Part shown: piece after piece, positions 1 to 7,305 of the stretch | Numbering within the stretch: the stretch's first letter is position 1 | Layout: the number at the start of each line of letters is the position of its first letter | Source of the DNA: Clostridia bacterium | Lineage (GTDB): Bacteria > Bacillota > Clostridia > Oscillospirales > Butyricicoccaceae | DNA length: 64,000 nt | Direction: 5' to 3' | Assembly: GCA_021205365.1 (NCBI GenBank) | Contig: JAJPXP010000014.1 | Coordinates: forward strand, 1-64,000 | Made by a program: the position numbers and the translations under genes | The notes under the pieces: model-generated | Seen by the model: the letters and a program-made list of their open reading frames with translations, nothing else | What the model was told of the DNA's origin: nothing | Databases searched by the model: none

Positions 1-6
1 ATGGAA

Positions 7-34
7 GGAAGCCGGACTGGCTGCCCGGCTTTCC
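7..34 (+). terminator. possible hairpin from an upstream gene
   Basis: GGAAGCCGG (7-15) can pair with CCGGCTTTCC (25-34) with one bulged base. No clear T-run follows, so this is either a weak terminator of a gene left of the window or a leader hairpin in front of the sigma-factor gene. Confidence 0.3.
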
Positions 35-72
35 TGTCCAAATATATTGTAATAGAAGGGAGGAGAAGAAAG

Positions 73-627
73 ATGGAAGACAGCAATATTATTACATTAT
101 TTTGGACACGGCAAGAGCAGGCGATTCAGGAGACTGCATCAAAATACGGAACATATCTGTTTGCCATAGCAAACCGTATCCTGCATAGTTATGAAGATTC
201 TGAGGAATGCATCAACGATACCTATATGAAAACATGGAACAGCATTCCGCCGACAAAGCCAAAATCTTTCCGTCTGTATTTAGCCCGGATTACAAGAAAT
301 CTGTCTTTTAACCAATATGAGTTTCTGCACGCAAAAAAACGAAATCAGGAAATGGTTCTGCTGCTGTCCGAACTGGATGCAGCCATTCCTGACAATAGGA
401 TAGAACGGGAAGGGGATGCAGAAGAAATCAAACGGGTCATGCATCAGTTTCTCGATGGATTAAGGCCGGAAGCAAGGATAATTTTTGTAGAACGGTATTT
501 TTTCTGCTATTCTATTCAGGAGATTGCACAACGGCATGGTTTTACCGAAGGAAAGGTGAAATCGCAGCTGCATCGTATGCGGAGGCGGTTGAAAGATTTG
601 CTGGAACGGGAGGAGGCCTGGCTATGA
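73..627 (+). CDS. RNA polymerase sigma factor, sigma-70 family, ECF-like
   Basis: The 184-residue protein has the short two-domain build of an extracytoplasmic-function sigma factor. Region 2 (about residues 20-75) carries RILHSYEDSEECINDTY, and region 4 near the C-terminus carries an HTH (YSIQEIAQRHGFTEGKVKSQL). It should direct RNA polymerase to a small regulon. The reading frame is open from position 1, but the ATG at 73 follows a strong GGGAGGAG site (58-65) and starts at the expected N-terminus. The stop overlaps the next start by four bases (ATGA), so it is translationally coupled to the membrane protein downstream, the usual sigma/anti-sigma arrangement. The target promoter is not known. 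Confidence 0.85.
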   Translation: MEDSNIITLFWTRQEQAIQETASKYGTYLFAIANRILHSYEDSEECINDTYMKTWNSIPPTKPKSFRLYLARITRNLSFNQYEFLHAKKRNQEMVLLLSELDAAIPDNRIEREGDAEEIKRVMHQFLDGLRPEARIIFVERYFFCYSIQEIAQRHGFTEGKVKSQLHRMRRRLKDLLEREEAWL

Positions 628-1484
628 AGGGGAAGGATTTATTCCATGTGATCGGACAATTGAAAGATCAATACTTGCAGGAGGCAGAAGATTTCCGAAA
701 ACCGAAACGAAGAAACGTCCGGCGGGGGACAGTTCTTGCAGCTGTTGCAGCCTGTTTTGCAGTTGTATTCCTGCTGGCAATTGGCAGCATGGACAGCGAA
801 GAAACGGGAACCGCTGGCGGTGCAGAGAGATTCCTTGCAGAAATTGATGGAAAACAGATTGCATATTATTATGCGGGAGAGATTCCGTACGATGAAACAC
901 TTTTGGGTGAAAAAGTAGATGCAGGCATCAATACGAATAAGATACAGGTATACCAGTTTGCTGGAAAGGCCGATTATGCAGAGCTTCTGCGGGACCAGAT
1001 AGACAATGGGAAGCATATACTGGCACGGTTTACCTACGGAGGCATTGTCAGACCGACAGAATACACACTGCAGGAAGATATGTATTATTTCGGGTTGACT
1101 AGTGCGGATGATATTCAGAGCATAGAAACCAGCCTTTGGGATGGTTATGGTGAACTCAGCCCGGAGGATTTTCCGATTTGCGATTATATAGACAGACAAA
1201 CAATAGAAGAGTTCTATGATATCCTCACAGAAGGAAGATGGCTGAATGCAGATGAATATGCACTGGAACAGTATAAAGCCGTGGATTATACAATGTGGAG
1301 CATTACCATGTGTCTCAAAAATGGCAGCAGTTATCAATACTATTTCTATCCCGATTCCTATAACATAGATTTCTATTATGGGGATTACCATATTCTGTTA
1401 ACAACAGAACAAAAGGAATGGATGGAAAATGCATGCGGCATTACAGACGAAGTGAAGAGAGCATGTAAGGAGATATATGACTGA
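624..1484 (+). CDS. single-pass membrane protein, putative anti-sigma factor
   Basis: A 286-residue protein with about 33 cytosolic, charged residues, one hydrophobic segment (about 36-55, TVLAAVAACFAVVFLLAIG) and a long external domain rich in Tyr and acidic residues. No family is recognised in the external domain. The topology and the four-base overlap with the sigma factor suggest it binds and restrains that factor at the membrane and senses an outside signal. That role is inferred from position; no zinc-binding anti-sigma motif is visible in the short N-terminal part. Confidence 0.6.
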   Translation: MKGKDLFHVIGQLKDQYLQEAEDFRKPKRRNVRRGTVLAAVAACFAVVFLLAIGSMDSEETGTAGGAERFLAEIDGKQIAYYYAGEIPYDETLLGEKVDAGINTNKIQVYQFAGKADYAELLRDQIDNGKHILARFTYGGIVRPTEYTLQEDMYYFGLTSADDIQSIETSLWDGYGELSPEDFPICDYIDRQTIEEFYDILTEGRWLNADEYALEQYKAVDYTMWSITMCLKNGSSYQYYFYPDSYNIDFYYGDYHILLTTEQKEWMENACGITDEVKRACKEIYD

Positions 1485-1500
1485 TATCCATCCCAACCTC

Positions 1501-1529
1501 TTGACATGTCTGTTCAACGCAATTATAAT
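1501..1529 (+). promoter_or_regulatory. sigma-A promoter of the trpB-like gene
   Basis: TTGACA (1501-1506), a 17-base spacer and TATAAT (1524-1529) match both consensus hexamers exactly, about 65 bases ahead of the ATG at 1596. Confidence 0.8.
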
Positions 1530-1533
1530 AAAT

Positions 1534-1559
1534 AAAGTATAAAATACTTTACCGTGGTA
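1534..1559. promoter_or_regulatory. inverted repeats just after the -10 box, possible operator
   Basis: AAAGTAT (1534-1540) and ATACTTT (1544-1550) form a perfect inverted repeat around AAA, followed by a second short one, TACC-GT-GGTA (1550-1559). They sit at the expected transcription start of a consensus promoter, where a repressor could block initiation. No known motif was matched. Confidence 0.35.
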
Positions 1560-1595
1560 ACGTATAAAAATTTTATTTGATGGAGAAGAGATATC

Positions 1596-2984
1596 ATGGC
1601 AAGAGATCCGTATAAAATTTATCTAAGTGAGGACGAAATCCCGAAACAGTGGTACAATGTCCGTGCTGATATGAAGACCGACCATCGTCCGATCCTGCAT
1701 CCGGGTACATTGAAGCCGGTACAGATTGCTGATTTGGAGCCGGTGTTCTGTACCAAACTGGCTGCACAGGAGCTGAACGCAGAGGACCGGTTTATTGATA
1801 TCCCGGAACCGGTACGTGATCGGTATCGTATGTACCGTCCATCTCCGCTCATGCGTGCCTATTATCTGGAAAAGGCGCTGGATACACCGGCTAAGATTTA
1901 TTATAAATATGAAGGCGGCAATACGAGCGGCAGCCATAAGCTGAACTCATCCATTGCGCAGGCATATTATGCCAAGGAGCAGGGCTTGAAGGGCGTTACC
2001 ACTGAGACCGGTGCAGGCCAGTGGGGTACCGCGCTTTCCATGGCATGCCGGTATTTTGATTTGGACTGCAAGGTTTTCATGGTGAAGTGCTCTTATGAGC
2101 AGAAGCCGTACCGCAAGGAAGTCATGCATACTTATGATGCAGATATCGTTCCGTCTCCATCCATGACCACCAATGTGGGCAGGCAGATGAATGAACGTTT
2201 CCCGGACAGCACAGGCTCTCTGGGTACTGCAATTTCCGAAGCAGTAGAATATGCAACCACACATGAAGGCTACCGTTATGTGCTGGGCAGTGTGTTGAAT
2301 CAGGTTCTGATTCATCAGAGCGTTATTGGCCTGGAAGCAAAGGCTGCAATGGAAAAAGTGGATGCATACCCGGATATCGTGATCGGCTGTGCAGGCGGCG
2401 GCTCCAATCTGGGCGGCATTATGGCTCCGTTTATGGGTGATAAGCTGGCTGGTAAGCAGGCTCCGCATTTTATTGCTGTGGAACCGGCATCCTGCCCATC
2501 TATGACACGTGGCAAGTTTGCATATGATTTCTGTGACACCGGCATGGTAACGCCTCTGGCGAAGATGTATACGCTGGGCTGTGGCTTTATTCCGTCTGCG
2601 AACCATGCAGGCGGCCTCCGCTACCATGGCATGAGTCCGATTCTGTCTCAGCTGTATCATGACGGCTATCTGGATGAAGCGCGTGCAGTTGAGCAGAGTG
2701 CAGTCTTTGAAGCCGCTGAAATGTTTGCCAAGGTGGAAGGTATCCTGCCAGCGCCGGAATCCTCCCACGCAATCCGTGTTGCAATTGATGAAGCAATGAA
2801 GTGCCGTGAATCCGGTGAAGCGAAGACAATTCTGTTTAATCTGACCGGCACCGGTTATTTCGATCTGGCTGCTTATAAGGCATATAATGAAAAGACCATG
2901 ACCGATTATATTCCAACCGATGAAGATCTTGCACGTGGTTTCGAGACGATTCCGCGTCTGCCGGGCATTCAGGAAGAAATCTAA
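1596..2984 (+). CDS. trpB: TrpB-like PLP-dependent enzyme (tryptophan synthase beta chain, TrpB2 type)
   Basis: The 462-residue protein has the fold-type II PLP signature: GGNTSGSHKLNSS, with Lys115 as the Schiff-base lysine, and the phosphate-binding glycine loop GCAGGGSNLGG (about 265-274). Its length and N-terminal extension fit the TrpB2 (COG1350) class rather than the shorter TrpB1. TrpB condenses indole with serine to give tryptophan. No trpA or other trp gene is nearby, so this may be a stand-alone indole-salvaging enzyme, which is inference. It has its own consensus promoter and a strong terminator, so it is transcribed alone. Confidence 0.9.
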   Translation: MARDPYKIYLSEDEIPKQWYNVRADMKTDHRPILHPGTLKPVQIADLEPVFCTKLAAQELNAEDRFIDIPEPVRDRYRMYRPSPLMRAYYLEKALDTPAKIYYKYEGGNTSGSHKLNSSIAQAYYAKEQGLKGVTTETGAGQWGTALSMACRYFDLDCKVFMVKCSYEQKPYRKEVMHTYDADIVPSPSMTTNVGRQMNERFPDSTGSLGTAISEAVEYATTHEGYRYVLGSVLNQVLIHQSVIGLEAKAAMEKVDAYPDIVIGCAGGGSNLGGIMAPFMGDKLAGKQAPHFIAVEPASCPSMTRGKFAYDFCDTGMVTPLAKMYTLGCGFIPSANHAGGLRYHGMSPILSQLYHDGYLDEARAVEQSAVFEAAEMFAKVEGILPAPESSHAIRVAIDEAMKCRESGEAKTILFNLTGTGYFDLAAYKAYNEKTMTDYIPTDEDLARGFETIPRLPGIQEEI

Positions 2985-3005
2985 TTTTATCAGTATCAGA
3001 CAAGG

Positions 3006-3048
3006 ACGTCCTGTTTTCTCTCCTAAAAGGGGAAACAGGACGTTTTTT
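3006..3048 (+). terminator. rho-independent terminator of trpB-like gene
   Basis: ACGTCCTGTTT (3006-3016) pairs with AAACAGGACGT (3033-3043), followed by a T-run to 3048. Confidence 0.85.
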
Positions 3049-3071
3049 GACCAGGAAAGGATGGATATAGC

Positions 3072-3779
3072 GTGTTTGAGGAACAGATCGCTGCATATTT
3101 GAAACCATATTGTACACAGCAGGATATTTTGGAGCAAATTTCCGTAAAGATCGGAAACAGGATTGCGGAACAGCCCTGCAAACCTGTTGCTAGTATTGCC
3201 GGGCATGTGATGCTGCACTATAGCTGGGCAGAAGAGACACAGAAGGAACTGTATGCGGCTCTTCTGGCAGCTAGTATGCATACGGAAAAACGGACACAGG
3301 TACATCCGGCGTTTGTTTCCATCGTCAGCCAGATGGATGATACGGATATGGAGCTGCTGGACATCATTCGGAAGCAGCACTCTATGCCAGTTGAGGACTG
3401 CTATTTCAGTCATATGAAGAAGGGCGGAGGCTTTACCGGAAAGCCAGAAGAAGATATCGCGAGTTCCGTGCAGTTGATTGCACGTATGACGAAATTCCTG
3501 CCACAGGATGGCGATTATGAACGTATACAGGCCGCAATAGATAATGTAATCCGTCTGCAGCTGGTTGAAATCCATATGGATGCAGAACGGCAGTCCCTGG
3601 AGCAAATACAGGATAACCAGTATGAGGATATCTATATGCTGTTTCAGCAGGTCGTTGATGGAACAGTAAAGCAGTTGTGTGATCGATATCCCCAGTATAA
3701 GGGAAGGATAGTTCGCCTGCATACAGGAAATATGATCCTGACTGCTTTTGGAACCCGTTTTTTGCGGGTATGCAAATGA
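3072..3779 (+). CDS. DUF4393 (Abi-alpha-like) domain protein
   Basis: A 235-residue soluble protein. Residues about 40-110 (ASIAGHVMLHYSWAEETQ, then LYAALLAASMH and VHPAFVSIVSQM) resemble DUF4393, in which a region like PSFVEIIKQL follows a helix of similar form. The family has been called Abi-alpha from a link with phage abortive infection, but most members have no proven function. The GTG start at 3072 is chosen because the nearby ATG at 3061 is out of frame; an AAAGG site (3056-3060) precedes it. It stands alone between a terminator and a tRNA-Leu gene. Confidence 0.55.
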   Translation: MFEEQIAAYLKPYCTQQDILEQISVKIGNRIAEQPCKPVASIAGHVMLHYSWAEETQKELYAALLAASMHTEKRTQVHPAFVSIVSQMDDTDMELLDIIRKQHSMPVEDCYFSHMKKGGGFTGKPEEDIASSVQLIARMTKFLPQDGDYERIQAAIDNVIRLQLVEIHMDAERQSLEQIQDNQYEDIYMLFQQVVDGTVKQLCDRYPQYKGRIVRLHTGNMILTAFGTRFLRVCK

Positions 3780-3796
3780 GTCTTTCTTTTTACAGC

Positions 3797-3825
3797 TTGA
3801 CAAAAACGGGAAGTGTTGCTATACT
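3797..3825 (+). promoter_or_regulatory. promoter of tRNA-Leu
   Basis: TTGACA (3797-3802), 17 bases and TATACT (3820-3825) lie 15 bases before the tRNA 5' end. Confidence 0.7.
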
Positions 3826-3839
3826 ATAAAAGCTGATTT

Positions 3840-3927
3840 GCCGCTGTGGCGGAATTGGCAGACGCAAGGGACTTAAAATCCCTCGCTGGTTTACAGCGTA
3901 CCGGTTCAAGCCCGGTCAGCGGCACCA
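3840..3927 (+). tRNA. tRNA-Leu (anticodon UAA)
   Basis: The 88-base gene has acceptor arms GCCGCTG (3840-3846) and CAGCGGC (3917-3923), discriminator A, and an encoded CCA. The anticodon stem GGGA/TCCC holds the loop CTTAAAA, giving anticodon UAA, which reads leucine UUA. A long variable arm (GCTGGTTTACAGC-like region) and the TTCAAGC T-loop fit a class II leucine tRNA. Confidence 0.93.
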
Positions 3928-3931
3928 TGTC

Positions 3932-3960
3932 GGAGCAGATGAAAATCTGCTCCATTTTTA
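3932..3960 (+). terminator. terminator after tRNA-Leu
   Basis: GGAGCAGAT (3932-3940), GAAA loop, ATCTGCTCC (3945-3953), then ATTTTTA. Confidence 0.8.
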
Positions 3961-4006
3961 TGCAGTTTTTTTGTTCGAAAGGATAACGCAGATTGGAGCG
4001 AAGTAC

Positions 4007-4372
4007 ATGAAAATTTTAAAACAATTTGGTATTATCCTGCTCATTACTTTTGTGGGAGAGGTTTTGAAAACGCTGCTCCCGCTGCCGATTCCGGCAAGTA
4101 TTTATGGCATGGTTATCCTGCTGATTGCGCTCATTAGTGGCGTATTGAAGCTAGAATCTGTCAAGCTTGCAGGTGATTTTATGATTGAAATTATGCCAAT
4201 TTTGTTTGTTCCCGCAGCCGTTGGCCTGCTGGACAGCTGGGGGCAGCTGAAACCGATTCTGATTCCGGCTGCTGTTATTACGGTTGTGATTACAGTGCTT
4301 GTTATGGTGGTGACAGGCAGAGTAACACAGGCAATCATTCATCATGAAAAGGTGGGGAGCAAACATGAATGA
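4007..4372 (+). CDS. lrgA: LrgA/CidA-family holin-like membrane protein
   Basis: A 121-residue, four-helix membrane protein with the LrgA signature LPIPASIYGMVIL near residues 24-36. LrgA-type proteins resemble holins and modulate murein hydrolase export or, in some bacteria, metabolite transport. The frame opens at a TTG (3971), but the ATG at 4007 has a GGAG site (3995-3998) at good spacing, so the shorter form is preferred. It overlaps lrgB by eight bases, so the two are made as a pair. Confidence 0.88.
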   Translation: MKILKQFGIILLITFVGEVLKTLLPLPIPASIYGMVILLIALISGVLKLESVKLAGDFMIEIMPILFVPAAVGLLDSWGQLKPILIPAAVITVVITVLVMVVTGRVTQAIIHHEKVGSKHE

Positions 4373-5057
4373 AGTCTTTGTGAATTGTACATATTTTGGC
4401 GCATTTCTGACGATTGCAGCTTTTTTGTTTGGCCAGTGGTGCAAGAAGAAATGGAAATTTGCTATTTGTAACCCTTTGCTGATTGCTGTTATTGTCATTA
4501 TGGTTCTGTTGGTGGTATGCCATATAGGCTATGATTCCTATTATGAAGGTGCAAAATATATCAGCTATCTGCTGACGCCGGCAACCGTATGCCTTGCGAT
4601 CCCGCTGTACCAACAGCTGGAACTGCTGAAGAAGCATGCGGTAGCAATTTTTGCAGGTGTTCTTTCCGGCACTGTAGCAAGCATGGCTGGCATTCTGGCG
4701 TTATCTGTCCTGTTTGGGCTGACGCATGAGCAGTATATCACGCTGTTGCCCAAATCCATCACGACGGCCATTGGCATGGGCGTTTCGGAGGAGCTGGGCG
4801 GTATTGTGACCATTACCGTTGCGATTATCATACTTACCGGCATTTTGGGAAATGTGATCGCATCTGCGGTGTGCACAATCTTCCGTATTGAGGAACCGAT
4901 TGCAAAAGGGCTTGCAATTGGTACTGCATCCCATGCAATTGGTACGGCACGTGCGTTGGAAATTGGACAGGCGGAAGGCGCAATGAGCTCATTGGCTGTT
5001 GCAGTTGCCGGTATCCTGACTGCTTGTACAGCTTCCCTGTTCGCTATGCTGTGGTAA
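4365..5057 (+). CDS. lrgB: LrgB/CidB-family membrane protein
   Basis: A 230-residue polytopic membrane protein. The region LLPKSITTAIGMGVSEELGG (about 127-146) and the segment GLAIGTASHAIGTARALE (about 176-193) are hallmarks of LrgB/CidB/PlsE1-type proteins. It acts with LrgA in the membrane, either limiting autolysis or exporting small organic acids. The ATG at 4365 follows GGGGAG (4354-4359); an in-frame ATG at 4344 lacks a site. No lytSR-like two-component system is next to it, so control is unknown. Confidence 0.88.
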   Translation: MNEVFVNCTYFGAFLTIAAFLFGQWCKKKWKFAICNPLLIAVIVIMVLLVVCHIGYDSYYEGAKYISYLLTPATVCLAIPLYQQLELLKKHAVAIFAGVLSGTVASMAGILALSVLFGLTHEQYITLLPKSITTAIGMGVSEELGGIVTITVAIIILTGILGNVIASAVCTIFRIEEPIAKGLAIGTASHAIGTARALEIGQAEGAMSSLAVAVAGILTACTASLFAMLW

Positions 5058-5066
5058 AATCAGAGA

Positions 5067-5094
5067 AAACCCGGGCTGGAATCCAGCCCGGGTT
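5067..5094. terminator. bidirectional terminator between lrgB and the acyltransferase gene
   Basis: AAACCCGGGCTGG (5067-5079) pairs with CCAGCCCGGGTTT (5082-5094). The arms carry A and T runs on both strands, so it can serve the convergent genes on either side. Confidence 0.75.
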
Positions 5095-5106
5095 TCTTGA
5101 TATTTT

Positions 5107-6423
5107 TTATTCAGCAAGATGCTTGCCATCGTACCACGTTGTGTGGAACGGATAAGAGTAGGTTGCCGCTCTGACACCAGTACCTGCCAGTTCATCCAGC
5201 AGATTCCGTACAAGCTGTATATTTTGATCGCGCTGTGCGAGGCTGATTTTCATCATTCCGTTATAGGAGCTGACGAGTACGCCGAACGGCTGGGAAGCAC
5301 ACGGCAGGATTGCCGCATAGTCCAGAACGTATTTCTGCATGCTTGGCGGCAGATGGAACGCACCGATATTTGTGAGAATAAAGGAATTACGGTGAATATA
5401 ATTGCGAGCACGGGTCCGCATCAGATTTTCCTTTTCATCAATGGAAATATCAGCATTGTGCATCGTGAATACGTTGTCGGCATTGTTTTTTGCCCACCAT
5501 GTACTATGCTCAGGTGCACGCTGTGTGCTGAAATACTCGCTGCATCTGCGACATGCTTCTGCAAATGAAAGGTCGAGGTATTCCGGCAGGAATGGCAGAT
5601 CGAGCAGGGAAACGAAGAAATGTGTGGTTTTGCTCGGAACAAGAGCACGCAGATCCATAGGAATCTCAGCGGCAATCGTCTCACGCGCACCATCTTCGAA
5701 ATAGGTTTCTGCAATAGCGCGGGACAATGCGGTCATAACATAGGTCAGAGGGCTGCCGCCATTCCGTTTGAGGAAGGACTTCATCTGTGTAAAGGGGAAG
5801 GTGATTTCGGTTACCAACTCATTGGAATCCAATGTGTTCTCCGGCTGCGGAATCTGGAATGTCGGTACATCCGGGTGATGGTTATCACCGGAACGCGGGA
5901 CATTCTCCAGCAGCGGATAGGCATCCTCACATTCACTTGCGTCAAATTCGGTTTCATGGGTACGGATTGTACCGTCGTTTTCAATCGAATGTCCGCACAG
6001 GGTCAAATATTCAAACAGGACACAGCGGATAAATTCGTCGAAGCCATGTCCATCACAGGTACAGTGATGATATTCCAGGATAATGGTGTTGCGGATATAG
6101 CCGCACAGGAAAAGATAGCCATTGGTATCCTCCGAACCCATCCAGTAAGGGGAGAGGTGGTTTTCGAACGGAAGGACAACGGGCGGTTTGTCAAGGTAGT
6201 GATAAGAATAAGCGGAGTCACCACGTGTTAAACCCACAGCCATCTGCGGAAAGCGAATCAGGGCAAGCTCCAGGGCTTCCTGCAGCAATTCAGGCTGTAC
6301 CGGCTCAGACATACGGATAATATGGCGTGGCGAAGTGGTCAGATCCCGATGTGTTGCATACATAAAGATATTGCCGTAGGTATCCACATTTAAAATGGGA
6401 TCATTATGAACTGTTTTTCTCAT
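5107..6423 (-). CDS. condensation-fold CoA-dependent acyltransferase (alcohol acetyltransferase-like)
   Basis: A 438-residue soluble protein with the HHxxxDG active-site motif as HHCTCDGHG (about 118-126), typical of the superfamily that includes NRPS condensation domains, PapA5-like acyltransferases, chloramphenicol acetyltransferase and alcohol acetyltransferases. The second half has the expected segment IPMDLRALVPSKTTHFFVS. It is not part of an NRPS: no carrier or adenylation domain is nearby. The substrate cannot be read from sequence. The ATG follows GGAGGA at good spacing. It is divergent from the cold-shock gene, and the Spo0A-box matches lie between the two. Confidence 0.7.
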   Translation of the reverse strand: MRKTVHNDPILNVDTYGNIFMYATHRDLTTSPRHIIRMSEPVQPELLQEALELALIRFPQMAVGLTRGDSAYSYHYLDKPPVVLPFENHLSPYWMGSEDTNGYLFLCGYIRNTIILEYHHCTCDGHGFDEFIRCVLFEYLTLCGHSIENDGTIRTHETEFDASECEDAYPLLENVPRSGDNHHPDVPTFQIPQPENTLDSNELVTEITFPFTQMKSFLKRNGGSPLTYVMTALSRAIAETYFEDGARETIAAEIPMDLRALVPSKTTHFFVSLLDLPFLPEYLDLSFAEACRRCSEYFSTQRAPEHSTWWAKNNADNVFTMHNADISIDEKENLMRTRARNYIHRNSFILTNIGAFHLPPSMQKYVLDYAAILPCASQPFGVLVSSYNGMMKISLAQRDQNIQLVRNLLDELAGTGVRAATYSYPFHTTWYDGKHLAE

Positions 6424-6600
6424 AATTTAATTCCTCCATGTAATGCAGGCATGCTGCACTCCATCGTTGGTTGATGTCTTTCTTTGCTTGCTACCGCTAT
6501 TGTAAACGAACAAAAACAAAAAAGATAGAGCATTATTGAACATAAATATCGGTTGTGTTTAAAAACAAAAACGGAAATATGCACAAAAAAATTTAGACAA

Positions 6601-6690
6601 TTTTGACAAAATGCACAAAATGTCGAAAAGCGTCCAGAGAAATCTTTTTTCTACCTGCTGGTTTGTCGAAGCAGACAGGGGCATGTCGAA
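6601..6690. promoter_or_regulatory. cluster of Spo0A-box matches
   Basis: TGTCGAA, which fits the 0A-box core TGNCGAA exactly, occurs at 6621-6627, 6664-6670 (within GTTTGTCGAAG) and 6684-6690. An inverted variant, TTTTGACAAAA (6601-6611), reads TTTTGTCAAAA on the minus strand. All lie upstream of the cold-shock promoter and also upstream of the divergent acyltransferase gene. Confidence 0.55.
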
Positions 6691-6710
6691 CGGTTTTCCG
6701 GGGGGATTCC

Positions 6711-6739
6711 TTGACTTTTTCCGGAACAGATGCTATACT
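6711..6739 (+). promoter_or_regulatory. promoter of the cold-shock gene
   Basis: TTGACT (6711-6716), 17 bases, TATACT (6734-6739), with a TG one base before the -10 (extended -10). Transcription would start near 6746, leaving a leader of about 130 bases, as is common for cold-shock mRNAs. Confidence 0.7.
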
Positions 6740-6878
6740 GAACAGGCTTTCGGAAACGGTACATTGATCTCACATATTTTGTAAGTCATTGCACATTTAG
6801 AGGGTGATTTGCACGAAATATGTGATTTTTTTGCGCAAAAATTGCCGGAAGCAGACTTTTTGAATGGAGGTACCTGGC

Positions 6879-7088
6879 ATGAACAAGGGTACAGTAAAGT
6901 GGTTTAATTCGGAAAAGGGCTATGGCTTTATTTCCAATGACGAAAGCGGCGCAGATGTATTTGTACATTTCTCTGCTATCCAGTGTGATGGTTATAAGAC
7001 CTTGAACGATGGACAGAAAGTTACGTTTGAGGAGGAAATGGACGAAAGAAAGGGCAAGCTGCGTGCTGTTGATGTAAAGCCGCTCTAA
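6879..7088 (+). CDS. cspA: cold-shock domain protein (CspA family)
   Basis: A 69-residue protein consisting of one cold-shock (OB-fold) domain. RNP1 is KGYGFIS and RNP2 is VFVHFSAI, both intact, so it should bind single-stranded RNA and DNA and act as an RNA chaperone. The ATG at 6879 follows GGAGG (6866-6870); an ATG five codons earlier is less well placed. Its promoter lies beside Spo0A-box matches, which hints at use at the onset of stationary phase or sporulation rather than only in cold. Confidence 0.93.
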   Translation: MNKGTVKWFNSEKGYGFISNDESGADVFVHFSAIQCDGYKTLNDGQKVTFEEEMDERKGKLRAVDVKPL

Positions 7089-7144
7089 TCGTTTTCATAA
7101 AGAAAAGTAAAACAGGTTGCAGCCGTTGAGCTGTCAGCCAGTGA

Positions 7145-7198
7145 ACATCTGTAGTGCGTCATCCGGTTCCAGGGGATGCACATACAGGTGTTTTTTTT
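7145..7198 (+). terminator. terminator of the cold-shock gene
   Basis: An imperfect stem pairs ACATCTGTAGTGCGTCATCC (7145-7164) with GGATGCACATACAGGTGT (7174-7191), followed by an eight-base T-run. Confidence 0.75.
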
Positions 7199-7227
7199 GC
7201 CGTAAATCAGGAATGTGTGCACAATAC

Positions 7228-7256
7228 TTGAAAAATGGATAGGGGTGTACTACAAT
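7228..7256 (+). promoter_or_regulatory. promoter of the EamA transporter gene
   Basis: TTGAAA (7228-7233), 17 bases, TACAAT (7251-7256). The -10 overlaps the upstream in-frame ATG at 7255, which argues for the later start at 7306. Confidence 0.6.
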
Positions 7257-7305
7257 GGCAGCATATTTGTGCAAAAAAGAGAAGACTATGGAGGTTGGTT
7301 TTTTT

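Larger units (their letters stand above)
6424..6878. other. 455-base divergent intergenic region
   Basis: No coding sequence is supported. The left part (6424-6600) is AT-rich and should hold the promoter of the acyltransferase gene; I see only a weak TACAAT on the minus strand (6504-6499). The middle holds four Spo0A-box matches, and the right part the cold-shock promoter and a leader of about 130 bases. Confidence 0.6.

Noticed and set aside
1530..1595. T-box or trp attenuator before the trpB-like gene
   Set aside because: No T-box core, no terminator hairpin and no leader peptide; the leader is only about 65 bases.
1947..3803. Long minus-strand open frame (618 codons) opposite the trpB-like gene
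   Set aside because: It is antisense to two well-supported genes, has low-complexity Cys/His-rich translation and no ribosome site; a shadow of GC-biased codons.
3840..3927. Integration site at tRNA-Leu
   Set aside because: No integrase gene and no repeated tRNA 3' end were seen near it.
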